Assembly (NCBI GenBank): GCA_017311315.1 | Contig: CM029654.1 | Coordinates: 1,488,001-1,552,000 of the forward strand | DNA: 64,000 bases | Direction of reading: 5' to 3' | Source of the DNA: Dendrocalamus latiflorus | Lineage: Eukaryota > Streptophyta > Magnoliopsida > Poales > Poaceae | Part shown: one piece after another, positions 1 through 9,276 of the stretch | How positions within the stretch are numbered: position 1 is the stretch's first letter | Layout: each line of letters begins with the position of its first letter | Program-made: the position numbers and the translations under genes | The notes under the pieces: generated by a model | What the model saw: the letters and a program-made list of their open reading frames with translations, nothing else | Database searches by the model: none | Told to the model about the DNA's origin: nothing

Positions 1-240
1 TGACCCTTCGACTTCGACCACGGTCTGACTTCAACTACAGCCCTTCGACTTCGACCGCAGACCGACTTCGTCCACAGCCCTTCGACTTCGACCACTTCCC
101 CCTTCGACCACGGCTTCAACTTCAACCATGGCTTCGACTTCGACCACGGATCTTTGACTTCGGCCACGTCCCCACGACTTCAGCCATGGCCCCATTCGAC
201 CACAGCATCAACTTCAATGACCAGCTTGGGAGATCAAATC
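1..240. repeat. Degenerate minisatellite of about 18-bp units, copy 1
   Basis: Irregular tandem units built on the motif cttcgacttcgaccacgg fill the first 240 bases. The same array is longer at 35,431-35,790 in copy 2, so the array is cut by the window start here. Translated frames across it give only Ser-Thr repeats and are not genes. Confidence 0.8.
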
Positions 241-1556
241 GCCAGACAGCGTGACAGGCTCCGAGCGAAGAGCAGGAGGAGGTAGAGAGGCTCACTGGGT
301 GAGCAACCACTTGGCGGCGGTGGCGGGGGAGAGCCCTGTGGGCGGACGTAGTAAGAGGAAGCACCGCTATCGCCGAGTGCCCTTCTCTTTGATCCACCAG
401 CCGCTGTCGCTGAGCGTCATTCTCTTCGATCCAACGGCCACTATCGCCAAGCGTCGTGCTGCTGGTTGGAGGGGTGGTGAAAGATGGAATTGGTGGCAGT
501 GCCCTAGGGAAAGTTGAGGGACTACGACCAGATGCTGCCATGCGGGGAAGGAATTGGTGGCGGCACCGAGGAGGAAGAGGCACGACATGAGGGTTCGGGG
601 GAGAATGAGGCGGCAATTGCGGGAGGTGGAGGCGGGGAGGTGGCGGTGGGCAGATGGGGAGAGGAGGCGGCGGGCAAATGTGTTGGGGAGGCGGCAACGA
701 GGGGATGTGACACTACTGGGGAAGTTGGGGGGACTGCGACCAGACACTGTCGTACGGGGAAGGAATTGATGGCGGCGCTGAGGATTAGGAGGCGCGACAC
801 GAGGGTTCAGGGGAGAGAAGGAGACGGCGGTTGCAGGAGGTGGAGTGATTATGGGAGGTGAAGGATGCGGGGAAAAGAAGAGGAGGAGCGCGGCCCATGT
901 GTCGGCCCGACCTTTTCTATGAGGAGCGAAAGAACTATCTACATGCAGATCTAGACGACTGATCTTTGATCGAATGGCTGAGAAGAGAGGAAGGAAAATG
1001 GACTGACGACCACCAACTCGTATTTTTATAATATTAAAGGAAAAGAAAAATCTTCTAGAAACCAAAGGCTGTGGTCCAACTTCATCAAAAAGCTACACAA
1101 GTTGGACAGTACCTCTAGAGAAGAGCAAAAAGGCTACTCTGCTGCTGTCTTAGTCTTCACACTCATCATGGGGAATCATGGGCGGGTCCAAGTAAAGGCT
1201 TAGGGAATACACAGGACATCGATATTATTTTACCTTATCAAAGTCTATATATACATAGATATGCACCTTGTAATGTAAATTTAGTAACTATACGTACATA
1301 TGATAATGATATGTATGATGACCATTGGACGTTTTCATTCTAGATCCGCCCCTGACTCATGCACCTAGCCAGCAAATCAACAAAACAAAACAGACACAAC
1401 AAACACGTACACACAGCTCTGTGCAGTGCACCTGCACCACACCATCAGATCATTGCATACAGATCACGCACCCACACAGAAGCTAGCTAGCATGTTAATT
1501 TATAGCACAAGAGAACCAATGTGTTGGTTGCCTCGCTAAGCAAGCTTATGACTAGC
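241..1556. other. G-rich gene-free stretch with an internal direct repeat
   Basis: Bases about 250-900 are purine- and G-rich on the plus strand. A segment beginning near 516 (gggactacgaccag, then ggggaaggaattg and later gagggttcggg) recurs about 213 bp downstream near 729 with point changes, so the region grew by internal direct duplication. Long reverse-strand open frames here are proline- and histidine-rich and overlap in several frames, which is typical of GC-rich DNA without a gene. Bases 900-1556 are ordinary AT-richer DNA with no gene seen. Confidence 0.6.
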
Positions 1557-3414
1557 GAGTTAAAGTAAGATTTAGTACTATTACGTATTATATTTATAAA
1601 ACTAGTTGTGTACTCATTGTATTTGTAAAAATAATATTTCTATTATTTGATGTACGGGCGGTAGCGCCGGCGAGCCGACATACGGCGAAGCCACCGGTGA
1701 CAGGCGCCGGCCGCCCCGCGCAGCAGACAGCAGACATCCTGCTGCCAGATAGGGGGACGGCAAGTTTGCCTGCCATCTAGTGAGGGGGCCGCAGGTGATT
1801 AAGCCAGCTAATTAGCCAGTTTAATTACACGTCCTAATTTTTAACATTTAGTGTGTATTTGAAGTTTTAAATATAACAAATAAGTTCAAAAAATTATTAA
1901 AATTTACATATAGCCTTTTGACATAACATACTTCATAGCATAATTTTTGGATAATTTTATCAATTACGAATGTTGTTCAAAACTTTATAAATTTTTGATA
2001 TTTTTATAAGTTTTAAATATAGCAAACAAAATCCAAAAATTACAAAATTTTATGTAAAACATTCCAACACAGTCATAGTTATTGCATAATTTTTTGGGTA
2101 TCTTATATGATACGAATTTTCCATGTTAATTCATCAATTTACGGTCGGCGAATTTAATCGTGAATTTAATTCATGATTAAATTAACTTGAATAAACATGG
2201 TAAATTTAGACCACATAAAAATTTTCAAATATTAAAAAAAAACTAGGACTATGTCAAGAGACTTCATATAAAATTTTATAATTTTTTAAGCTCGTTTGAT
2301 ATATATAAAAACTTTTACAATTATTGAACTTTTATGCATTTTTGAGTAAAATTCAAAATGGATAAAATTACTCAAAAATTAAACTATTAAGCACATTGTG
2401 TTGGAAGACTGTACATAAATTTTTGTAATTTTTTAAACTTATTTGACATATTTAAAAATTTAAACAAACACAAAATGACCTGCCATCTAGTCGGCTTAAT
2501 TACATCCTCTAATATTTTTTTCTTAATAATTGTTTGAATTCTTAAGTGTATTAAATGAGCTAAACAAATTACAAGAATTTATGTACAGTCTTCCAAAATA
2601 ATCTACTTGACAGTCCAATTTTTAGATAATTTTATCCACTGTGAATATTGCTAAAAAATGTATACAATTTTGATATTTTACGAGTTTGTATATATAGCAA
2701 AAAAGCTCTAAAAATTAAAAAATTTATGAAAATCTTCCTAACATAATCATAATTATTTTGTTAAATTTTTGAAAATTTTATGTGATCCGAATTTGCCACG
2801 TTTATTCATATGATTTTAATTATGAATTTACGGCCGATGAATTTAATCGTGAATTTAATTCATGATTAAATTAACCTGTATTAATATGATAAATTTGGAG
2901 CACATAAAATTTACAGAAAATTATGCAATAACTATGTTTGTGTCGGGAGGTTTGACATAAAATTTCGTAACTTTTGGAGCTCGTTTGCTATATTCATAAT
3001 TTTATAAATTGTTGAGCAATATTCACAATAAATAAAATTACCCAAAAATTACACTATAATATATGCTTTGTCAAAAGGCTATACGTAAATTTTTGTAATT
3101 GTTTGAACTCATTTGATATATTTAAAAATTCAAAAAATACTAAATGTAAAAAAAATAGTGTAGGTAATTAACTGGCTTAATCACCTGTCGCCTCCCCACC
3201 AGACGGCAGGCTTGCATGCCATCCCCTCACCAGGTAGTAAACTGCCTGCCATCTGCTGGCGGGGCAGCAACCGCCTGCCGTCGGCGGTCTCGCCGTACTT
3301 CGCCTCGCAGGCGCTGCCGCTCGCCTATCAGATGGCAAAAGTGTAATTTTTGTAAATACATATGACTAGTTTTATAAATATAATGTGTAGTAGTGTCAAA
3401 TCTGACTTTAACTC
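1557..3414. mobile_element. Foldback (Mutator-like) non-autonomous element with nested inverted repeats, copy 1
   Basis: Long terminal inverted repeats of about 270 bp can be traced. The left end begins gagttaaagt (1557) and reads on to attatatttataaaactagt. The reverse complement of the right end begins gagttaaagt (3414) and reads the same, with mismatches mostly transitions. GC-rich blocks near each end (about 1645-1790 and 3180-3330) lie at equivalent places in the two arms. The AT-rich interior contains four related blocks in alternating orientation, including two copies of a near-perfect palindrome (gaatttaatcgtgaattt and its partner) near 2148 and 2845, and an internal copy of the arm sequence near 2480. 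There is no coding capacity. No clean target-site duplication was found, so the superfamily is inferred from the long arms. Confidence 0.75.
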
Positions 3415-3877
3415 CGTGATCAGCCAGCGCTATATACGTACGTACATGACGAGTACCAGACGAAACCATGGGTCGTTAAGTCAAAACTGCTCAAAAACCA
3501 TGGGGCGATCGAGGCTGCGGTCATTCCTTGTTTTCTTTGAGCATGCAGCATTCCCCGTTTAATCATCGTAAAACGGCCATCCTCTATGATTAATACTTGT
3601 CCTACCTTGCAACCCTCAAGTCATGAACTAGGACACTCGCGCCTGAGTGTGGTCAAACTTTTGTTCAGACTGTCATAGGACACAGTAAAAGTTCATCACT
3701 GATTTGTACGCAGTATGAAACCAAGAGACCAGTAGCCTAGGACGCATGCATGCATCCCGGCCATCGCGGTGTCGAGTATATATAGAGGTGCAACCACCGC
3801 CCCATCTCCTCCAGCGATCTGCCATTTTTAGCATGTGTGATCACTGATCAGTCAAGTGAACCTACTAGCTAGAATTA
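3415..3877 (+). promoter_or_regulatory. Proximal promoter and 5' leader of bHLH copy 1
   Basis: A TATA box, tatatatag, lies at 3777-3785, about 95 bp upstream of the bHLH ATG at 3878, at a normal distance for a plant promoter with a leader of about 60 bases. An RY-like catgcatg motif lies near 3744-3751. This interval aligns with 38,963-39,416 but carries dozens of substitutions and a replaced block near 3550-3575, although the coding sequence below it is identical between copies. Confidence 0.65.
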
Positions 3878-4624
3878 ATGGATGAGCAGCTGGTCTCCCT
3901 CTCCTCCTGCTCCCCTCACTCCCCAGCGGCCTCCTTCTCGGCCCCCGCCGCCGACCACCCGGTCCTCGAGTTCATGTCCTGCGACGTCCCCGAACAATGG
4001 CTGCTGGCCGACGACTCCACGTGGGCCGCCGGGAATTCGCCCTCGCCAGGCTCCCACGTGTTACTGCAGGGGAACGCACCGACGCTCGCAGCAAGGCGGC
4101 CCGGCCGGAAGCCCGGGCCACGCTCCGACGGCCCCACCATCAGCCATGTGGAGTCCGAGCGGCAGCGGCGGGACAAGCTCAACCGCCGCTTCTGCGACCT
4201 CCGGGCCGCCGTCCCCACAGTGTCCCGGATGGACAAGGCGTCCCTCCTGGCCGACGCTGCCGCCTACATCGTCGAGCTGCGCGGCCGAATTGAGCAGCTC
4301 GAGACCGACGCGAAGAAGGCAGCTGACGCGCAGAACGCACCCACTGCCGCCGCCCTCGCCGCAAGGGCGTTCGGCCTGGAGGAGAAGCTCGAGGTGCGTA
4401 TGGTCGGGCAGGAGGCGGCGGCGGTGCGGCTGACGACGGCAGCGCAACACGCGCCCGCGCGCCTCATGATGGCGCTCCGGGAGCTGGACCTGCTTGTGCA
4501 GCACGCGTGCACGAGCCGCGTAGGCGCGGTGACGGTGCAGGACGCCGTCGTGGACGTGCCCGCCACGCTGCAGGACGAGGGCTGCCTCCGCGCGGCATTG
4601 CTCCGCAGGCTGCAGGAGAGCTAG
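3878..4624 (+). CDS. MYC-type bHLH transcription factor, copy 1 (248 aa)
   Basis: The protein is a nuclear, DNA-binding bHLH regulator expected to bind E-box or G-box sites as a dimer. A GRKPG-rich basic stretch (about residues 76-81) precedes the domain. The basic helix-loop-helix spans about residues 88-140, with the H90/E94/R98 contact set of E-box binders (HVESERQRR), then helix 1 (KLNRRFCDLRAAVP), the loop (TVSRMDKAS) and helix 2 (LLADAAAYIVELRGRIEQLE). The C-terminal 80 residues resemble the ACT-like dimerisation region of plant MYC-type bHLHs. The N-terminal JAZ-binding/activation domain of full-length MYC2 proteins is absent, so this is a short MYC2-like form. The gene is a single uninterrupted exon, very GC-rich, with the start set by the first ATG below a TATA box. 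It is identical to the gene at 39,417-40,163. The target pathway cannot be told from sequence. Confidence 0.93.
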   Translation: MDEQLVSLSSCSPHSPAASFSAPAADHPVLEFMSCDVPEQWLLADDSTWAAGNSPSPGSHVLLQGNAPTLAARRPGRKPGPRSDGPTISHVESERQRRDKLNRRFCDLRAAVPTVSRMDKASLLADAAAYIVELRGRIEQLETDAKKAADAQNAPTAAALAARAFGLEEKLEVRMVGQEAAAVRLTTAAQHAPARLMMALRELDLLVQHACTSRVGAVTVQDAVVDVPATLQDEGCLRAALLRRLQES

Positions 4625-4816
4625 AGCTAGCAGCTAGCTAATAAGCTACTTCAGTTCATGCCGAGCTTGCGCTTAATTAAACAAACAAACCGCAGGCTTA
4701 ATATCTTCTTGTATAGCACTTCTGTTTGGTGTTAAGGAGTATATCTACGTATCGGTAGAATTAATCTTGTCAGCATATCGTCTGAGACGTAGTTGAGTAT
4801 GTTTCTTTCTCCTACA
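4625..4816 (+). other. 3' flank of bHLH copy 1
   Basis: The sequence after the TAG stop (repeated agctag motifs, then gcgcttaattaaacaaacaaac) is the 3' UTR. It is nearly identical in copy 2, and its first part recurs in the remnant at 27,744-27,850. No clear AATAAA signal is present within 150 bp of the stop. Confidence 0.5.
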
Positions 4817-5054
4817 TGTTGTGGTGTCTAGATCCAAATAGGAATCAAAATATGCGTATTGGTTGGGTGGTACTAGCCTATATAAACAAGAGGCTTGTAA
4901 TAAGATTGTGAGCAAAAAAATAAAAATAAAACGTGCTAGTTGTGCTGCACTATAAATATTGTTATTTATGTTCGTGAGTTCTTCTGTTCATGCTTGATTT
5001 CTCCTGACGTTCTTGCCGACGTGGGTATGTGTTGAACCTAGTTAAAAGCTAACA
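4817..5054 (+). repeat. Copia LTR, copy 1
   Basis: The segment starts tgttgtgg and ends agctaaca, giving TG...CA ends and a 238-bp LTR. It contains a TATA-like tatataaac near 4880. It is followed after two bases by tggtatcagag (5057-5067), the primer-binding site for initiator methionine tRNA that is standard for plant Copia elements. Confidence 0.7.
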
Positions 5055-5069
5055 ATTGGTATCAGAGTC

Positions 5070-5890
5070 ATGACGAAGGGCGGGGAACCAAGCGGGGTGA
5101 AAGAGCGTGCCATTTTTCTACAATATTTGATGCTCACGAAGAGCAACTACGCTACATGAAGGCATAGGGCGTGTGGGATGCCATCAATCCAAGTGTCTCT
5201 GACTTGCGAAAGGATCAGATTGCATTGGCAGCTATCTACCAAGGGATATCGGAGGATATGCTCTTCCTGTTGACCGAGAAGGAAATGGCAAGGAGGCGTG
5301 GGAGGCACTGGAGACCATGCACATGGGAGCTGAACGCGTGAAGGACACCAAGGTACAAACCCGCAAGTCGGAGTTCGAGGTGCTGCGCATTAAGGAGTCC
5401 GGATCGGTTGATGACCATTATCAACAAAATTTGGTCGCTCGGCAAGATGATCGAGGAGACGTACGCTATCAAGAAATTCCTCCACGCCGTCTCCTGTAAG
5501 TTTCTCGAGATTGCTTTGACTATTAAACAATTTGGCGACATCAAGACCATGATGGTGGAAGAGGTTATTGGGTGGTTGAAGGCCCACAAGGAGAGCCTAG
5601 GAGGATATGGTGATAATGGGGAGGAACATGTGCTGCTCACCCATGCCGAGTGGAAGGCCAAAGAGGTGAAGGCTAGGGGACATAATAGAAAGTTTGACAA
5701 GGCAAATGTGTCATACTATAGTTGTCAGGACTATGGACACTTTGCCTCAATCACTCGAGCCAGACACCAAAGAGGATGGCATGAGACTCCTCTCGTAGAG
5801 GTTCGCCAATTGCTTCGGTTGGACATCACGGTCCACGCACTTCTTTGGTCGACTGCTGCTCGGGTACACCGGTGCAAGGCATGGCCTCTT
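5070..5890 (+). pseudogene. Copia gag remnant, copy 1
   Basis: Downstream of the primer-binding site, several plus-strand frames give Copia gag (UBN2-type) sequence: an AWEALE-like segment near 5310, TMINKIWSLG-like near 5410, and a run from 5460 to 5750 ending in a decayed zinc knuckle (YYSCQDYGHFA, with the last cysteine lost). The frame is broken by stops and shifts, including a stop near 5165. No protease, integrase or RT follows: the element is truncated near 5890 where a reverse-strand gene remnant begins. The copy at 40,609 has the same lesions, so they predate the duplication. Confidence 0.75.
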
Positions 5891-5929
5891 GCCCCAAGAT
5901 GAGCATGCCATTGCACCATTGCCTGTGCT

Positions 5930-6500
5930 CTACATTGGCGTTCGCATACTGCCGTCATCTCCTTCTTTGCTTTCTGTGAGGTCCTCGGTGTCCAAGTCGA
6001 TTGGGTCGACACCTAGCACGAATGCACACTCTCTCATGGTGGCGTTGTTGCCGAAGATGACTTCCAGCAGGTCCTTGTGTCGAGCAACTATGTCCCTAAA
6101 CTTGCGTATCCTTGACTTTCCCTGCAATGGCATGATGGTACATCAGACCGTCATTGCAGCTTTGTGCGAAGCGGAAATAATTCAAAGACCACTGCACTTC
6201 AAAGTGCGAACTTACTCCACCATTAGCAGCCCACCATGAGTCGTCCATGTCGATGCATCCGATGTCAGGGTCGATGCCAAGGCCCGTCGCACGAAGCTTC
6301 AATCCCTTCCATTTGTCGTATTCACGTTTTAGGGTGTCCCACTTGTTCTTCATTTGCTTCGTAGTGTACACTAAGCCAGTTCGTATAGAGAAGGTTGTGC
6401 TTGCCCTACGTGTTCAACCCTGAATACGGCTGGTTTTGTGCCTGCACCTCTTCAGCACATATTTCCAGGAATCCGCGTACTCTCATCACTCCAAGTAGCC
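5930..6500 (-). pseudogene. Myb/SANT-like (Myb_DNA-bind_3) transposon-type gene remnant, copy 1
   Basis: On the reverse strand a WSDESTRI segment (near 6475) leads, after a frameshift, into an EICAEEV stretch. Then come KQMKNKWDTLKREYDKWKGL (about 6300-6360) and a conserved DDSWWAANGG, the pattern of the Myb/SANT-like domain found in PIF/Harbinger ORF1 proteins and related plant proteins. The exon ends at 6216 with a GTAAGT donor. The next exon starts at 6121 after a TGCAG acceptor, and the frame is kept (phase 0), giving RKFRDIVARHKDLLEVIFGN and an acidic tail ending at 5930. Upstream, a frameshift and a stop break the domain, so it is a pseudogene. Whether the source was a transposon or a host gene is not settled. 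Confidence 0.7.
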
Positions 6501-7072
6501 AGGATCATTTGCAAGCATGGCAACCAAGTGCCAAAGAAAGGGTGGTGCATATGCCAGAGCAAAAACGAAAGCTAAGCGAACCCGTCTCTGTCGACCAGGG
6601 GAAGCAAGAGCTATAGAAAACTATGGGGGAAGGGAAAGGGTCATACATTGCAATGGGCGGTGTGGTCAGTGGGAGGGCGTCTGAGCAAGGTGCTAGGTTG
6701 ACCCAAGGGGGACCTCGTGTGGGCCTGTGAGTGGTACTGATGAACAGGATGTGCATAGGCGACCGGAGGCACCGCAGCTCGCAGACGGCAGAGCTCGCAC
6801 TATGGGCCCAAATTGAGATGGCGGATTGATTGCGAGACTCGACGCCCCCAATCTGGCCCCCGATCTGGGACTGCCCCACGGCGAGGCCGCCGCAGATGGG
6901 CACAGGTACGAAGACCCGTCGGTGTGGGGGAGGGCCCGAGTGGCCGACGTGGAGGGGGTCACCATGGTCGACGGCGGGGGGCGCGGATCGTGCAATCGCT
7001 GGAGGAGGGATGAGGGTGTGGGGAGTGTCTGCGGGTGGGGGAAAAGCCAATTGCTGTGAGATGGACGGTGTA
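6501..7072. other. Gene-free interval
   Basis: This holds moderately GC-rich sequence with overlapping open frames on both strands and no recognisable domain. It lies just upstream, in the reverse sense, of the Myb/SANT-like remnant and could be its former 5' region, but nothing in it supports an exon. Confidence 0.4.
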
Positions 7073-7075
7073 TTA

Positions 7076-8109
7076 GAGCAACTCCAACATGGCCCCTACT
7101 TGAGCCCTCAAACCTCATATTTGAGGGCTTGAGGCAAAAATAGAGGTCCAGCAGGGCCCCTACTAGAGCCCTCAAATTTGAGGAGCCCCTCAAATCCCCC
7201 CTTCAGCCCTCATTCTTGGGGGCTCTAGGCCAAGCCCTCAAATTTCTGTTGGAGTCGCGCCTCTTTCCCCTCCCGAGCGCCTCTTTCCCCGCCGCCTCTT
7301 TCCCCACCGCCTCCCTCCCCGCCTGCCTCTTCCCCGCCGCCTCCCTCCCCGCCCGCCTCCTCCGCTTCCTCACCCGCCCGCCTCCCTCGCCCGACGCCTC
7401 CACCCGTCGCCGCCAAAATCCGCCGCTTCCGCTTACCCCCGCCTCCCTCACCACCGCCTCCCTCGCCGCCGCTTCCGCTCACCCCCGCGCGCCTCTTTCC
7501 CCGCCGCCTCCCTTCCCGCGCGCCTCCCTCCCCGCCCGCCTCCTCCGCTTCCCCGCCTGCCCGCCTCCTCCGCTTCCCCGCTCACCTGCCTCCCTCGCTG
7601 ACGCCTCGCCCGTCACCGACGCCGTCGCCGCCAAAATCCGCCGCTTCCGCTCACCCCCGCCTCGCCCGCCTCCCTCGCCGCCGCTTCCGCTCACCCCCGC
7701 GCGCCTCTTTCCCCGCCGCCTCCCTCCTCGCCCGCCTCCCTTCCCGCGCGCCTCCCTCCCCGCCCGCCTCCTCCGCTTCCCCGCCTGCCCGCCTCCTCCG
7801 CTTCCCCGCCCGCCCGCCTCCCTCGCCCGACACCTCCACCCGTCGCCTCGCCCGTCGCCGACGCCTCCGCCCATCGCCGTCGCCGTCGTCTCGCCCGTCG
7901 CCGCCGCCGCCAAAATCCCCTGCCTCCTTGCCCGAATGGATTTGTCAGGAGTGGGTCCCATGTGTCAGTGTGTAGTGGAATGGATTTGAGGGCTTAGATT
8001 CGAGGGGTGCTATTGGAGTAGAAGCAAAAAAATTGGGTCCTCAAAAGTAGGGGGAACCCTCAAATGAAAAGTATGGGCTTAGATTTGAGGGCTACTACTG
8101 GAGTTGCTC
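7076..8109. mobile_element. PIF/Harbinger-type non-autonomous element, copy 1
   Basis: Ends are gagcaactccaacatgg on the left and, in reverse complement, gagcaactccagtagtag on the right. It is flanked by a 3-bp TTA duplication (7073-7075 and 8110-8112), the signature of PIF/Harbinger insertion. Subterminal regions repeat the motif ccctcaaat and its complement. The centre (about 7260-7910) is a GC-rich degenerate tandem array based on cgcctccctccccgcccg, which produces a 257-codon proline-rich open frame that is not a gene. Copy 2 differs mainly by a 12-bp gain inside the array. Confidence 0.85.
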
Positions 8110-8112
8110 TTA

Positions 8113-9276
8113 AAGAGTCGTAAATGCCGCTTCAAGGCTCTCTCCAGAAGCCGCATCTTTGGGACACCGCTCCGGCTCCGTCCGGCTTCATGCTTCTTCT
8201 AGCTGGAAGCCCACCGCGGACGCCAAACTGACAAGTTAACGGTTTCTTTATGCCGATGTTTTCTCAGACTACTCCTGTTTCACGCCGAGTTGCACTACCT
8301 GTCTAGCATATTTCCAAACTTGAACAAATATAAGCATGGAGCCATTCCGATCTGTAACAAGCTCCACTGTGAAGATTATCACACCTGTGTCACGGATTAT
8401 TTCTATCACCAAGGGGTCCATGGTAAATTATGAGCATATATAATATTCTTATTTACAAAAAGAAAAAGAAAACGAAAAACGATGTTTATGGGTATAGTAT
8501 TTTTTCTTAGAGAGAATGAAGTATGCATATTTAAAGCATGTTATATTCACTAGACTCATCAACAAAGTCAGGGATTTTGACTCGTACATAAAATGCATCG
8601 GATGTCAGACTTATCTGAAGTCTAGTATACGTACAGCCTTTCTAGAGACTAATAATTAGGGGTGGCACTTGAGTCGGACCGGAGACTAATCGAGCTTCGT
8701 TCAAAATCAATTCATTTTGACTTAATTATCATCGTCGGTCTTATGTATAGTTTTGAAGCATTTTTTAATCGAGCTTATTATCAAACCAAATTTGAATACC
8801 TAACGAACTTTTTTTTTTTGCCGTCCTGCTACTTACTGCTGTTAACCAATAAGAAATATTTAAAACTAAAGTTTACTTAAAGGATATATTACCGCCGTCG
8901 GGACAATGGCTCTAGACCTAGCTGAGAAAATCCTTATATTTTACTATAGCTATCAACAGTGAAGACCTTAATATCTTTTCTTGTAGTAGACTGGGCTTGA
9001 GGTTGGACCTCGGACTGAATACGCCCCTGCAAAAGCCCTCGTTAAATGATAAGCGGGTTCTTGCTATTGTTCAGGCTAGTAGAGTCTGCATGCATGGATC
9101 GGTTTTAAAAAAGTAAAAGAAGTGCCTGCAACGATCAGTTAGATTATCCAAAGCAACCAAATTCGAACTCCGATAACGTCTCTGTACCGATGAGGGAGAT
9201 TTCATTGGGATTTAATATTCAAATCTAAACAAATTGATGCAAGGATGATCCAGAATGCATACTCTTTTGGCTAGAC
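8113..9276. other. Gene-free interval
   Basis: AT-rich DNA with short frames only. The open frame at 8662-8880 has no recognisable domain and is truncated differently in copy 2 by a change in a T-run. Nothing else is supported here. Confidence 0.5.

Noticed and set aside
122..1065. Overlapping reverse-strand open frames of 191 and 232 codons rich in Pro, Ser and His
   Set aside because: They lie in G-rich DNA, overlap in different frames, contain the internal direct repeat, and change length between copies through a one-base indel. No domain is visible.
4015..4060. Two cacgtg G-boxes near the start of the bHLH gene as possible autoregulatory sites
   Set aside because: They fall inside the coding sequence in a GC-rich context where this hexamer is expected by chance; there is no independent support.
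3882..4566. Other-frame open frames overlapping the bHLH gene on both strands
   Set aside because: Shadows of a very GC-rich coding sequence; only the 3878 frame has a domain.
7216..7989. 257-codon proline/arginine-rich open frame
   Set aside because: It is the translation of a GC-rich tandem array within a PIF/Harbinger element, with equally long frames on the other strand.
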